From NCBI GenBank assembly GCA_964020155.1, contig OZ026547.1, forward strand, positions 6,198,009 to 6,262,008: a stretch of 64,000 nucleotides of DNA, in the 5' to 3' direction. Position numbers and translations under genes: made by a program. This DNA comes from Chondrilla cf. caribensis. Lineage: Eukaryota > Porifera > Demospongiae > Chondrillida > Chondrillidae. This document shows positions 1 through 10,686 of this stretch, one piece after another (position 1 is the first letter of the stretch; every line of letters starts with the position of its first letter). A model generated the notes under the pieces. That model worked only from the letters and a program-made list of their open reading frames with translations. It made no database searches and was not told where the DNA came from.

Positions 1-119
1 ATGAATCACGACAGGATAAAATCAAGCCTTAGGCATATGAGGTGGTATTAATCACAACCACTAAGCTTAAATTTGTACATTAAAATTCACTGTAATTTCA
101 ATAATTGTCTATCAATCAG

Positions 120-284
120 GAGGAGTACAAGCTCTGTCATTCTGGAGGAATGGAAAATGCGCTGGATATGCAACAACTTGGGAGGTTTGCTTTGAAAAAG
201 TCACTGAAACCATAGGACCCGTCGTAGCTGAACAATTGGAGAAAAGAGTCGCTGAGAACTGGCAGCAATGGTCACTCTTAGACG
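120..284 (+). CDS. 5' exon of the NLR, probable end of a Death-fold domain
   Basis: An acceptor (ATCAATCAG) precedes an open frame of about 55 codons ending at a strong donor (GTGAGA at 285). The peptide contains SFWRNGKCAGYATTW followed by a Glu/Lys-rich helix ending in ENWQQWSLLD. A Trp-Arg-x-Gly segment followed by amphipathic helices resembles the C-terminal helices of Death domains that precede NACHT in invertebrate NLRs. The exon fits the orientation and frame of the NACHT exon. The domain name is tentative: only the last helices are visible, and CARD or an unrelated helical linker are alternatives. Confidence 0.5.
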
Positions 285-3200
285 GTGAGAGAAAAGTATT
301 CTTTGCTCAATGCAGTAATTATGCAAGGAATTCATGAAATATCGGTGTTTTTCTACTCCATGCAGATTGTGGATCTGAAGCAGCTAAACATGCTTTGCAG
401 CCTATCAAGGTTAGTATTGAATGAGGCAAACAACAGCCGTTTCAGTTTTTTAGTCAATTCTCGCTAATACCATACCGAAACATAACAACATATGGAACAA
501 TACATTGAGATCTGGTCAACTACTATGATTACTTGTTTGGAATCTGTAGCATATGTGTTTGTAGGGTTGTATTTAGGCATAAAATAATAAGTATATTCCC
601 AAGGCTTATAGATAAAGGATTACTCTAGCTTTGAGCCTAGTATACAAAAAATGTACGTATATGCAATGATTGTGTTATGTACTTTAGTGATGAAACCCTA
701 TATAAACAATTAAATCAGAGGAATGGCTCCACCATCAATAGGGGTCAGATAAGGGAAGCCTTAAACCTTGAAATGCTGCCCAGTGAATTCATGGCAAATA
801 GAACATTATTAAATAGTTGTTTCCCACAACAGCTTCAGTCCAGTAGATGAAAGGAAATATGTATGTTGTCTCATCCAAACAGAATGTGGTTCAGGTCACA
901 GTGCTGTCAATGGTAGTCTTAACTTTGCTGGCATAAAAATTAATGTGACATTCCATGTGAAAAGGGTCATATTTGTGCATATGATGGAAACCATGTTTTT
1001 GATATTAGTTGAAAGCTTCAGCCTAAACATAGCTACGTCGAATAGTACAAGCAGTGGCTTCACATCTGTGTCCATTGGCATGTTATATCATAGGTATGGC
1101 ACTTGAAAATGGATGACTTTAAGAGGACGCATTCGAAAAAACGAGCAACTTCCGTTTTCTTACATGATTCCATTAATCCTGATGACATGACAAGTAAAGT
1201 GTGTCAAAGCGAACTCTAATTACATTTGTAGCTCCTAATTTCCACAAAATGGCCTATTTTCGGTACTACGCATCTTGAAAATACCATTGTTTTCATACAA
1301 AAAGATCCAATTCGCGAAACTCACACCACGAAAGGTAAGATCTAATATTTTGAACAATTTCAACCTATAAACGCGAATTCAATGAAAGTACATGAAAACT
1401 CTTCATCACTCCCATACCCAATGCTTACATATTAAAGCAATAAATAGATAGTAATACAAAGTCACCACAATTAATGGACTTAAACAGTTGACATCAATTA
1501 GTACCTGTTGATGAATCTTCATCCACAAACCATGATCAAACATGATTTGGTTACCATAGCAACAACTCATATAATATTGTTTATGCCTTGTCTGCTGTAG
1601 GAAGTCTTGGCTGAGGCTTACAAAACGCCACCAGTAACCCACCATTGGTTGCTGCTCAGTGAGGACAGCCAGCTGCCCATGCAGTATGTGAGCCTGAGTA
1701 TAGTGGAGAAAGAGGAAGGAAAAGGCCCTGAGGATCCCAAATGTGTGGAGTTGTCCGAAATCCTCAATTGCAAATCTCAATCCAGCACCAAGTGTGTTCT
1801 TATCGAAGGGGTGGTCGGCACGGGAAAATCAACACTGGTTAACAAGCTTTGCCACAACTACGCTCAGGGGACGTTCGCTCGGGAATACGATGTTGTTGTG
1901 CGCGTGGTTCTTCGCAGCTTGGAAGACGGAGTGGATGCCACACTGGAAGACCTGTTGAGCACATCTGCTGTAGGGCTACAACACCCTCTCACCACAGAAG
2001 AAATCGAGAAGCTAGCTACCTACATCAAAGGCAGAAATGGAGAGGGTGTTTTGTTCATCATTGATGGCTGGGATGAGCTATCTGAAGAGATGAGAAAGGA
2101 GTCAATAGTCCAGAAATTATTCTCCAAAAGCTATCCACACCTCAGGGATGCTTCAGTCGTCATGACATCACGACCGGAAGCCACTACTTCGATCAAGGGG
2201 ATGGCAGACCGACGCATCAAGGTTACTGGATTTAAAGAAGAACAAATCGAAAAGTTCACTTCCAGCTATTTTTCCAAATCTCCCAGCCAAGGTGAAGATC
2301 TTCTTCTCACTCTTTCTGATCGTCCCCAGCTGCTAAGCCTCAGTTTCATCCCACTTCTCCTCACGATGATGTGTTTTGTAGCTGCGAGGATGAAGAAATC
2401 ACTTCCCGAAAAATTGAATCACCTCTACCACCTCATCATTTGCATTTCGGTGAACAGAGATCTGGAGAAAATGAGCCCTACCAGCAGAAAATTTGAATCA
2501 ATCGAGGAAATTTGTCGCGTTCTTCCACAATTTAAGAAGATTTGTGTCCTTGCCTTGGATGGCATGACCAAAAATCAACAAATCTTCCGCGAAACGGGAT
2601 TGTCTGAAAAGGACTGCTTTGGTCTCCTCAGCTGCGTTCAGGAAAGAACATTGTTTGGAACCATTCGTTTATCCTTTCAATTCATCCACTTTAGCATCCA
2701 GGAGTATCTAGCTGCTCACGCATTAGCTCAACTTCCAGACCAGGAGCAAGTTCAATTTTGGAAGAATTACCTCCACCTAGGGTACAGTAAGGATGGCCGC
2801 TTCATTCTTGCCCAGCCACAGTTTAGTCAAATGTTTCTCTTCTACTCTGGAATCACTTCTCTCCAGAGTAGGGGACTCCAAAGCATGCTATTGAGTGTGG
2901 TGTCCGAAAGAATGGACGGTCTGTTCCTCGGAAACTGTCCCTTCCCTGAACTGAGTAGCGTTGCCTTTGAATCTGGAAATGTACAGTTCACTCAAGAGCT
3001 CATGTCAGCTTGCGGTAATGAGATTGAGGTGATACTGCCTCGGAACGAACCTGACTGGATAAGACAGTTGATGTGGTGTGTGGAGCAACACAAGCAAATT
3101 ACGTCCTTATCATTGTTTCAAAGCTATCCGAGCACCGAATCTGTTGGACTGGCCTGTAAAATGCTCCAGCAAGTAACAACATTGCAAAAAATAAGCATGG

Positions 3201-6200
3201 CTGTTGTTTTTTCCAAAGAAGAAGACCGCAAATGTAAGTTTGTACCCCACTGATGCAGGTTTCAAATTGGCAATACTACTTCATATACTACACTGCTCAT
3301 TGTGTTTGCAGGTATAACCCAATTCTTGAATCAGCAGAGCCAATTGAAAAAACTTGATTTGCAGTTCTACCAGTCGTGGAGGGAGGAAGAGGTAAGGTGT
3401 TAATTTTCTACAGCTTTGGTCGCATTGAATTTCAACAAGATCCTTTTTAGACAGTATGTTTTAGAAATTGGCAGTCAATATGCTTTAGCCCTCACTCTAC
3501 TTTATAAAGTGTGAGTGAGTGTTGTTCATTTCTTCATTTTACAGAAATCACTACTCAAAGCTATTCTGCCAAGGCATTGCTCCACTTTGGAAGAGTTAAC
3601 AATTGGTGGAGGATTGGGTACGTGCTATATTAATATTGATTTTATGCATAAATTTGCTATCATATCAAATCACAGCAGATTGACATTTATTTCATTTTTG
3701 GGGAAATTGAAACGTTTTGCAAATGACTTAAAAATACTCATTTCAATCAACAGGATTGGATGAAGTTGTCAGTGTTATTGGAAGTTGTGAAAACCTCCAG
3801 AAGCTGTCCCTGGAAAGAGCAAACTTTGGGAAATATCAATCCTTGTTGTCACTACTGGAGAGATTGCAGAAATTGACTTCACTGAGTCTAAAGTGTTTCT
3901 ATTGTGGCAACAATGTGAGTAATTAAACGAAGAGATGACGTGTTCTGACGTATACCATTATCACTCTGGTTGAGTGAGATTCACTTTTTCCAGCATATCA
4001 TCTATGTATGTATACACAGTCAATATAATGTATTATTGCCAAGTGAGATAATGTTGTCAGATCAAGTCTCTAAAAATGGCCATCGCAATAGTTATCAATA
4101 TCACACAACAATTTTTGCCCATTTCACTGAAGGCAAAACAAACGACATACATCCTGCGAAACCCGGAAGAGACATTCACAGCCATGTGGCTACTTTAAAG
4201 TGAAAAAATGGCCCTACAGTTACAATTAATTAGCCATACAATTAATATTTGTTTGGATTTCATGTGATTAGATCATTATGCTCAACAATCTGCCATAGTG
4301 TAGCTGGGAATGAAAATTAAATTTTAACTGATTATCTATTTTATATACATGTGATGTGAGTTTTCAGGGAAGGTGAGTGAGGTGTAGTTTATGTTTTAGC
4401 TTGTCTTTTTCATGGTGCAGTGCGAGGAGGCTATGACTAGTGCAATCCAGACTCTTCAGCATCACCCCAGCTTGAAAGAAGTGGATATTGATGCACAGGA
4501 CATTTCGGATTCATCTCATATCGTACAAGGGCTCATACATGACAAGAAGAAGGTTTCGGCTTTTGTTAAATCCAATTTGGAAGGTATGGTTATTAATTGC
4601 CAAACAATTTGTTTACATAGTTTTGTAAACATCTACATGTGATGAAACACAGGAGGGAAGAATTGATTTCTAGGTCGTTCACGGAAAATGATAGCAAACA
4701 TTATCAACGGCTGTGTAAAAGCGCCATCTTGGGGGCTGGTCATGTGAAACATGTATTGCACAACTGCCCGTTGACCGACGAGTTGAAAGACGCCCAACTC
4801 GTAACAAAACAGACAAGCAAAAAGGATCAATATGTGGCAAGATATGGAAGCAGGGAGGAGCTTTTCATCGTAAATGAACAAATTCGCATTGGTTCCGTCT
4901 CCACTCCGCACTGCCAAAAAAACGATTAGGAGAACATATCTCCTGTAGAATGATACTTCCTAACAACTTAGTTACTACTGATTTACAGAAATTCCTCTTA
5001 GCCTTTAGTAAGACTTCTGTACTCCCCTAAACACTTCACTGTAACACATTCAGCAAACTTACTGATGCACATTGTGAACATGTGTATTAATATAGCTACG
5101 GGCCAGCAATGAGTAATACAGAGAAATGCCCATTAAATTTGGTGACTTGCACAAATGTACTTTAAATCTGTCTGCTATAAAACTCCAGAACTGAAAAATG
5201 TAAAACTTGTCGATTCTTGATACACATCAATCAGTCATATTTCCGTCACATACTCCTGTAAAAATATGTTGCTACATTCCCTAATGGTATCATCCACCTG
5301 TATGCTTCCAAGCGAGGGTCTCTGCATTTTGTATTACCATGTACAAATTATCATAGTGGACTCCATATTGATTGCCAGTACAATTGCTTTTGTCTTCATT
5401 CATCTCATACCAAACTCGCTCATTCTCACTTGTTTCCAGTTACTGAGGATGAGGATGAATACATGGAAACGTCACCTATGAAGACGCTGACCGTATCAAG
5501 TGGACATTGCAGGTGGTCTGATGAATTCAGTGCATTCTTTGAGAAGCTGTCACATTGCCCTGTTCTAGAAATTCTGCACTTCGGTTTGTATAGTTCACAG
5601 CATCGCGAACTGGTAAGCATTCAGCTATTTGGCCATAGAATTTCCGTATTCCATCATCCTTGCATGGTAATATATTCAGTACAATACTCTGTAAAAAACG
5701 CGTCCCTCCTGAGATGATTAGGCTGGAGATCATATATCTGCATTCACACAGACTTGGGGGGGTCAAAGGATTCCAAACATACTTATGTCTTTGAAACATA
5801 TGGCTGTCTTACTAATGAATATATTATTTGAATCAATTTCCACATGGTGTAGCTGACAATTGTGGTGATCTGTGGATCTTCACCAGCCTGGTCCCTTCCA
5901 TGACAGAACTGCAAATTACCTTACATGGTAATATATACAGTACAATACTCTGTAAGAATCACGTCCCTCCTCTCGCCAGCCTGATCCTTTCCATGACAGA
6001 ACTGCAAAATACCTTAGTACAATATAAAATACAAAATGGATGGTTTCAAGCAGGTTGATTGAAGAGTATAGCTTGGGATATCAAACTATTATAGATGTGC
6101 AGTATCATTAGAAAGTGTTATCAATGTATCATTGAGTATTAATACAGACCTAGTGACTCCAAAAGTCATGCATATACGTAGATAATTTCAGAATTCCTCA

Positions 6201-7083
6201 AAACATATTATTATGATATATCGGAATTTATGAAATCACCAATCTTATGTTCGTAGAGTATATTGTGTGTCTGACTTATAGTAGCTGCATGCACTTTATG
6301 TTATCTATATTGTTTATAATTCATGTTCCTACAGATGGAGAGTGAGCTTAAGGCTGTTGAACGAGGGTTAGAAACCTGTAAATCTTTGAAGAAAGTGTTC
6401 ATAGATGGATGGGCCTCGCAAGGCCATTTGTATTTGAGCAGTTTTTTGAAAGGTGTAACCAAGAATCCCAACATTGAAACTCTTCAAGTGAGAGAATGTT
6501 TTTTTGGTGAGTTATAGCCGAGTGTAAGGCAATTGGAGGTTTCGATCACCATTCGAATGTATTCGGTCATTAAAAGCTTATAGCATCTGTTACCATAGAA
6601 ACAGTACTATTACACAGCAATTTTATAATATATAAAGCGCTAGCAACAGTATAAAGCGTTAGCAATGGATGCTATACTGGTTAAGACATGGACACACAGT
6701 GCAGTATGACATATAAAATTCGAGTCCCGAGGGCGTGAAGCACCTGAGGGCGAGTGTATTTTATATGTCATAATGCCCTCATGCCCATGTCTTAACCACT
6801 AAATAGAGTGAAACGGGCCATTTCCTCATCATGTTAATATTCTTTGAGTTACATAGCGCTCCATGTAAAAATTTAACATAATTTGATGATTGATTTTATG
6901 TAACCAACATATTGAGATGAACATATGTATGCAGTAAAATGTGGATCCAACTAACCAAGTTCCATATTTACATGATTTTGGGGTGAAAATTTATCTAAAA
7001 TCTAATATTGTGTATAATATTATTATTATTATTATGTGATATTTCCCATGTATGATGTTTGTGTGTGTGTGTTTGTGTTCGTA

Positions 7084-7165
<82 letters not shown>

Positions 7166-7181
7166 GTGTTGTGTGTTTGAA

Positions 7182-7222
<41 letters not shown>

Positions 7223-8667
7223 TGTGTGTGTGCATGTCCGTACATGCCTGCATTGCACATAATAATAATAATAATCACACCACACTGTCACTCCTCCATA
7301 CATTATCACCTTACAGATTCTAATAGTAATGTCATCGAAGAGTTTTCTCAGAATGTACAACATAGTAGGTTGAAGGAGGTTGTGATGGGAGTGGAGGAAG
7401 AAGACGAGTGCTACGAACTCGAAGGTTTGGGAGCTACCGACATCGCACTCCTTCTTGCCAATGGACTGGCAGGTAGCAGTCAATTGGAAAAGCTCACCAT
7501 TATCACTGTGACAGCAAAAAGCTGGGTTCGTGTTCACATACAGTACAGTGAGATAATTTTTCCATGTTGAAATGTCGTGATTTTGCCCAATTTGTGAAAG
7601 TTTATTCTCTTTAGCAAAATCCTTACCTTGTGAAATATCTAAACGCAAATGCAAAATATTATCAGCACACAAGTCACGAAATTGATACCCCAAAAGAATT
7701 GAGTGCGAATTCAGGAAAGTTTCTTCCACAATGTTTTCCTGCTATATGGTGTGTGTCTAATGTGCATGGTCATATCTGCAGTTCTTTGTATAAGATTAAT
7801 ATCTTCACTTATTAATTATAATTATGGTAGTTATGATTGATATGATCACCATTCTCCTGATGTATGAGTAATCTGTAATATTTATCTTACAAGGATTCCT
7901 TTGGAGCAAAACTGTGAATTAAACCATTTCAAATTTAATTACCATAAATTGTGAAAGTAGCATAAACAGGTAATTTGAGTTAAAAAAACTCGTGGGGCTG
8001 CTGCCCCCGCACTTGAATTGCTTGGACGATTTTCTTAGGTTCAGAAGAACCTTTGCTGAAGATATTACATTTGGTGGAACTTCAGTACACCAATTCTAGC
8101 CCAATTTCAAATTGGCCATCTTTATTTCGCGCATTGTAAATTTCAATATAAATTCATTATTGCAGTTACGAGTAGGAACACATAATATATCCCTAGACAA
8201 GTGTTACATACCGAAAATTGAAATGAAAATGATAATTATAGCCCCTAAAAAGATAATTTAAATAATTATTACAGAAATGAATATTATTACTCAATTATAT
8301 AAACAATTTCTGGTAAAGTACATGGTGAGTTGTAACCTGTCTGATGTTGGTTGTTACAATTACCTACTGTTTTTACCAAATCTTCAGCGTGGCGATAGTG
8401 ACCCACCTCCGGATGTTGATAGCGTGGAGCTACTGGAGAGAGTGAGATCAACTGTTTCCACAAACCACTCTCTCAGAAGGCTACACATCCAATTAGCCGG
8501 CGCAAAGTGGTCCAATGTTGCCAGAAGTATATTGGAAGGGATACAGGAGAACAAGTGTCTAGAGGAGGTTTTTCTCATTTTGGACTGTCCACCTTTCCCC
8601 GAGGAGAGCCTGGTCAATAAGACTAGAGAACACAACAGAAGAGTTAGGTTGATTGTCAATACTGATG
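120..8667 (+). CDS. NLR-type gene (Death-like? - NACHT - LRR), 5' partial
   Basis: A multi-exon gene on the plus strand. Exons read from splice sites and open frames: 120-284, about 1601-3233, 3312-3391, 3545-3617, 3754-3914, 4421-4583, 5440-5612, 6335-6506, 7317-7525 and 8388-8667, with a possible short last exon at 9243-9268. Together they encode roughly 1,030 residues. The NACHT ATPase followed by leucine-rich segments is the architecture of NOD-like receptors, cytosolic sensors that oligomerise with ATP; sponges and cnidarians have many. The start codon lies upstream of the window. The junction between the first two exons is uncertain: donor 285 with an acceptor at 1603-1604, or donor 296 with the acceptor at 1599-1600, both keep the frame. 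The function as an immune receptor is inferred from the family. The ligand is unknown. Confidence 0.8.
285..1600 (+). other. NLR intron between the Death-like and NACHT exons
   Basis: No coding potential is seen. It holds a decayed member of the 507-bp inverted-repeat element family (945-1431) also found in array introns U3 and U7. The rest is plain AT-rich sequence. A pyrimidine-rich tract and TGTAG at 1591-1600 form the main acceptor. Confidence 0.6.
945..1431 (+). mobile_element. Decayed copy of the 507-bp GTGAC-ended MITE (family A)
   Basis: Aligned by eye, this stretch follows the elements at 24763-25269 and 42740-43246 from their left end, including the shared phrases GAAAAGGGTCATATT, ATAGCTACGTCGAATAGT and CAACTTCCGTTTTCTT. 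The right inverted repeat is lost or too diverged near 1431. Several CpG sites in the young copies appear here as TpG or CpA: the left end reads CCATGTG where the young copies read CCACGCG. This fits decay by methyl-CpG deamination. Confidence 0.75.
1601..3233 (+). CDS. NACHT ATPase exon of the NLR
   Basis: An open exon of about 544 codons ending at donor GTAAGT (3234), phase 1. Walker A is GVVGTGKST at 1808-1834. Walker B with the NACHT acidic extension is LFIIDGWDEL near 2051-2080. A sensor-1-like TSRPEATTS follows near 2167-2193. Near 2686-2727 is the winged-helix signature FIHFSIQEYLAA, typical of NACHT rather than plant NB-ARC proteins. The ATP-binding residues Lys, Ser/Thr and the DGWDE cluster are all intact, so the domain looks functional. 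The last ~80 residues (EVILPRNEP onward) begin the LRR-like region. Having the whole NACHT on one exon is common in animal NLRs. Confidence 0.9.
3312..8667 (+). CDS. LRR-like exons of the NLR (eight exons)
   Basis: Eight exons, each with consensus-like acceptors and mostly good donors (that of 7317-7525, GTTCGT, is weak). All keep one open frame across the joins. They contain NLR-style leucine-rich segments such as QLKKLDLQF, NLQKLSLERANF, SLKEVDIDA, VLEILHFGL, NIETLQVRE, QLEKLTIIT and LRRLHIQLAG. In order, the exons start/end in phases 1/0, 0/1, 1/0, 0/1, 1/0, 0/1, 1/0 and 0/1. The lengths are 80, 73, 161, 163, 173, 172, 209 and 280 nt. LRRs form the sensor side of NLRs. Leucine spacing is degenerate, so individual repeats were not counted. 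Confidence 0.7.
4584..5439 (+). other. NLR intron with an unassigned 96-codon open stretch
   Basis: The intron runs from donor GTATGG to acceptor TTTCCAG. An open stretch at 4639-4929 is denser in G+C than its surroundings and is open on both strands. No motif was recognised, and it does not join the flanking exons in frame with plausible splice sites. It could be an old transposon fragment. The remainder is AT-rich with nothing recognised. Confidence 0.4.
5613..6334 (+). other. NLR intron with a local direct duplication
   Basis: Two blocks occur twice. CATGGTAATATAT with the following ~35 bases is at about 5662-5710 and 5924-5972. CCTTCCATGACAGAACTGCA and its flanks are at about 5888 and 5988. 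The second block encodes a PSMTELQ phrase in one frame, but it does not fit the phase of the neighbouring exons (both need phase 0). It is read as duplicated intron or a dead exon. Confidence 0.45.
6583..6795 (+). mobile_element. 209-bp repeat family C, copy 1 (NLR intron)
   Basis: This shares nearly all its sequence with 40803-41011, including CGTTACCATAGAAACAGTAC-like and GGTTAAGACATGGACAC segments. The right half is a hairpin: TTAAGACATGGACA near 6683 pairs with the CCCATGTCTTAA end at 6784-6795, and TATGACATATAAAAT pairs with ATTTTATATGTCATA. It looks like a non-autonomous transposon. No target duplication could be fixed at this copy. Confidence 0.6.
7058..7221 (+). repeat. (GT)n followed by (AT)n microsatellites
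   Basis: A run of GT dinucleotides of about 100 bases (7058-7161, with a few TTGTG interruptions) is followed by about 32 bases of AT (7189-7220). It lies in the NLR intron before the exon at 7317. Open frames of alternating Cys-Val or His-Thr here are artefacts of the repeat. Confidence 0.95.
7526..8387 (+). other. NLR intron, nothing recognised
   Basis: AT-rich sequence between the exons at 7317-7525 and 8388-8667. One phrase near 7992-8040 (GGGGCTGCTGCCCCCGCA and its flanks) and the following text resemble the intron-1 segments of the collagen-like genes that read TGTGGGGCTTC...CCCCAC, so it may be another dispersed repeat. No gene is seen. Confidence 0.4.
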
Positions 8668-8835
8668 GTATGTATACATATACATACACACACGTCATAT
8701 ACTGTGAATTCTTGTTAATCCGCTGCATATTCATTCATTGGGTACTTGTACATTACATTGTTATTAAAAATTGTGGCGTATTAAAAAGTTTTGCAGCTGA
8801 TGCGGTGGTGGATTAATGAGAATTCACTGTATACA

Positions 8836-8864
8836 TAATATATATATATATATATATATATATA
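8836..8864 (+). repeat. (TA)n microsatellite
   Basis: About 28 bases of TA repeat after the last confident NLR exon, followed by more AT-rich low-complexity sequence to about 8910. Confidence 0.9.
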
Positions 8865-9242
8865 AACATATTATTATCTATATATTATATGTATTATATA
8901 TATATAATAAAACATTGCATTTTATGATGTATGCCACTCCTGGCCCATTTTGAAGTGGATTAGTGTACAGTGGATGCAGATGGTCCAAACCACAGAGGTA
9001 TCAGCTTCACCAGTTGAAAATTCATAACACTAATAATTGCTTGTTATAACTATTATAATTCATTTGTGTTCAAACAAGCCAACATGTTCGGACACCTGTC
9101 ACCCCTTCTGAATTTTTGAGCTTGTTTTACATTTCTGTCCCAAAAACTGATTCACTGTATAAAATAAGTAACATAGCATCTATATTTTGTGGAGTCTCCT
9201 CAAACATTGTAGCTGTTGTTGGGAAAATCCTTTCCTATTCAG

Positions 9243-9268
9243 GAGTGTTTAATGATGCAGTATGGTGA
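9243..9268 (+). CDS. Possible short terminal NLR exon
   Basis: A pyrimidine-rich acceptor (TCCTTTCCTATTCAG) ends at 9242. Joined in phase 1 to the exon ending at 8667, it gives seven further codons (VFNDAVW after a split Gly) and a TGA at 9266-9268. Such a short last exon is plausible, but it rests on the splice signal alone. The alternative is that the gene continues by another route or ends in the intron after 8667. Confidence 0.3.
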
Positions 9269-9269
9269 A

Positions 9270-9356
9270 GAGAGTTCTTCATCTGGATGTTTCAACCCTG
9301 GATGTGGGTCGTCTTGGGCAGTCCACAGAGTTGAAACGTCCGAATGAAGAATTCTC
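9270..9356 (+). repeat. Short inverted repeat (27-bp arms)
   Basis: The left arm at 9270-9296 (GAGAGTTCTTCATCTGGATG...) is complementary, with four mismatches, to the right arm at 9330-9356. The 33-base spacer contains GGATGTGGGTCGTC. Either a small hairpin element or a chance foldback. Confidence 0.6.
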
Positions 9357-10458
9357 ATCGCCAGATTGTGCTTTTAAACGCTCCTGAATCCCAAAGGATT
9401 CTCCCAGCAACAGTTGGAAACTTTGCAGTCCAAAATCCCTATTCCAACATAGTAGACGGTGTATATGCCATCCATAAAAGGTGTATTGTGTTGTTTTCTA
9501 CTACCCATGGCTGCCTACAATATGGCAGTGCTCTAGTAAACATAACTGATTATATTTTTCATTTCTAAAGTCCTATGTAATTAATGTAATTAACGATAAT
9601 GTCTTCATTACTTCATGTTATTTCAATTATTGTGGAGATAACATGCCTGTCTGTTGTCCTTTTAGGTGGATGTCGACTCTCAGCAAACATCTAATTGCTG
9701 CAGGTAACTACACAGACAAAATATTCATTTTTGTGCAATTATGCAATTATAACTGCAATTAGTATTTACATTTGTTATTTATTTTGTTGTCCAGTTATCA
9801 CAAGAGATTATAAACAAGAAGTTGCATATTATATAATGTTAGTTGATTAGGGTAATTGCTATAATTGTAATACTATTAGAGTACAACTACTTCTGATAAT
9901 AATAACATTGTAATGAATTTGATTATATTATTATGTATGATATGCATACTTATTATTATAAGACTAATTAATTAATCAATTGCAAATTTATCTTAATTAT
10001 TAGACGTGGGTAGTATAATCTAAATGGCATGTGCAGATTATATAATATATAATATACAATGTACTTGAGTTGTGCAGATATTTAATGTATACGTAATTGA
10101 GCTCTATGGTGGAGTTGTTGGCAATGGTATACTAGTCAAAGTATGATATTTACTTAGCTTTTGTCCGAATCAATATAATGATTTTAAGCCATCGGACACA
10201 TTTTTGTGTTAGATGCCCTTTGTACCTGAAACGTTATTTCGTGCCAGAACCATTAGACTCAGCGATGATGTCAGTGAACATGTGCTAACACGCATACGAC
10301 TAATGTCACAAACATGGTACAAACGTATTATACACCCCAAGCAATTTTAACAGTAATTATAAGATACGCAATGCATGTATGAGGGAATCCATACAACAGG
10401 GGCAAGTACATCATCATACCACGCAAATCTGATATCACAGTGACAAGAATATTGACAT
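9357..10458 (+). other. Intergenic DNA; end matches array 3' flanks
   Basis: No gene is seen. From about 10197 the text (TGTTAGATGCC...CGATGATGTCAGTGAAC...ACACGCATACGACTAATG) aligns with intergenic DNA downstream of collagen-like genes U6, U7 and U10 (about 38630-38890, 45660-45925 and 58010-58290). The array's repeat unit therefore began upstream of the transposon at 10459. Confidence 0.6.
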
Positions 10459-10492
10459 AATATGTGGGCTTCCACGCGAAAACCAGGGTTCG
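10459..10492 (+). repeat. Left terminal inverted repeat
   Basis: 34 bp beginning AATATGTGGGCTTCCACG. It matches the reverse complement of 13118-13151 except at one position (C here, G there). Confidence 0.92.
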
Positions 10493-10686
10493 ACCCGTTT
10501 CCGGTATTTTTCAGTACGTGCATTTTTGTATAATGTGATAATAATGTCTAATTTCCTGCGGATATGTCCATAAGTAGCATGAGCGGCTAGAATACGACTA
10601 GTATACGGCTTTCTACATTCATTAAGGTCTCTAGATCCGTTTGAAGTGTGTAAATCCGACGTTTCTATCAAAAGTTACGAACGAAA

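Noticed and set aside
4639..4929. 96-codon open frame inside an NLR intron
   Set aside because: No recognised motif, open on both strands, and no in-frame splice route to the neighbouring exons; kept only as an intron note.
5828..6058. Open stretch with PSMTELQ considered as an extra LRR exon
   Set aside because: Its phase does not fit between the exons ending at 5612 and starting at 6335 (both phase 0), and its parts are duplicated intron sequence.
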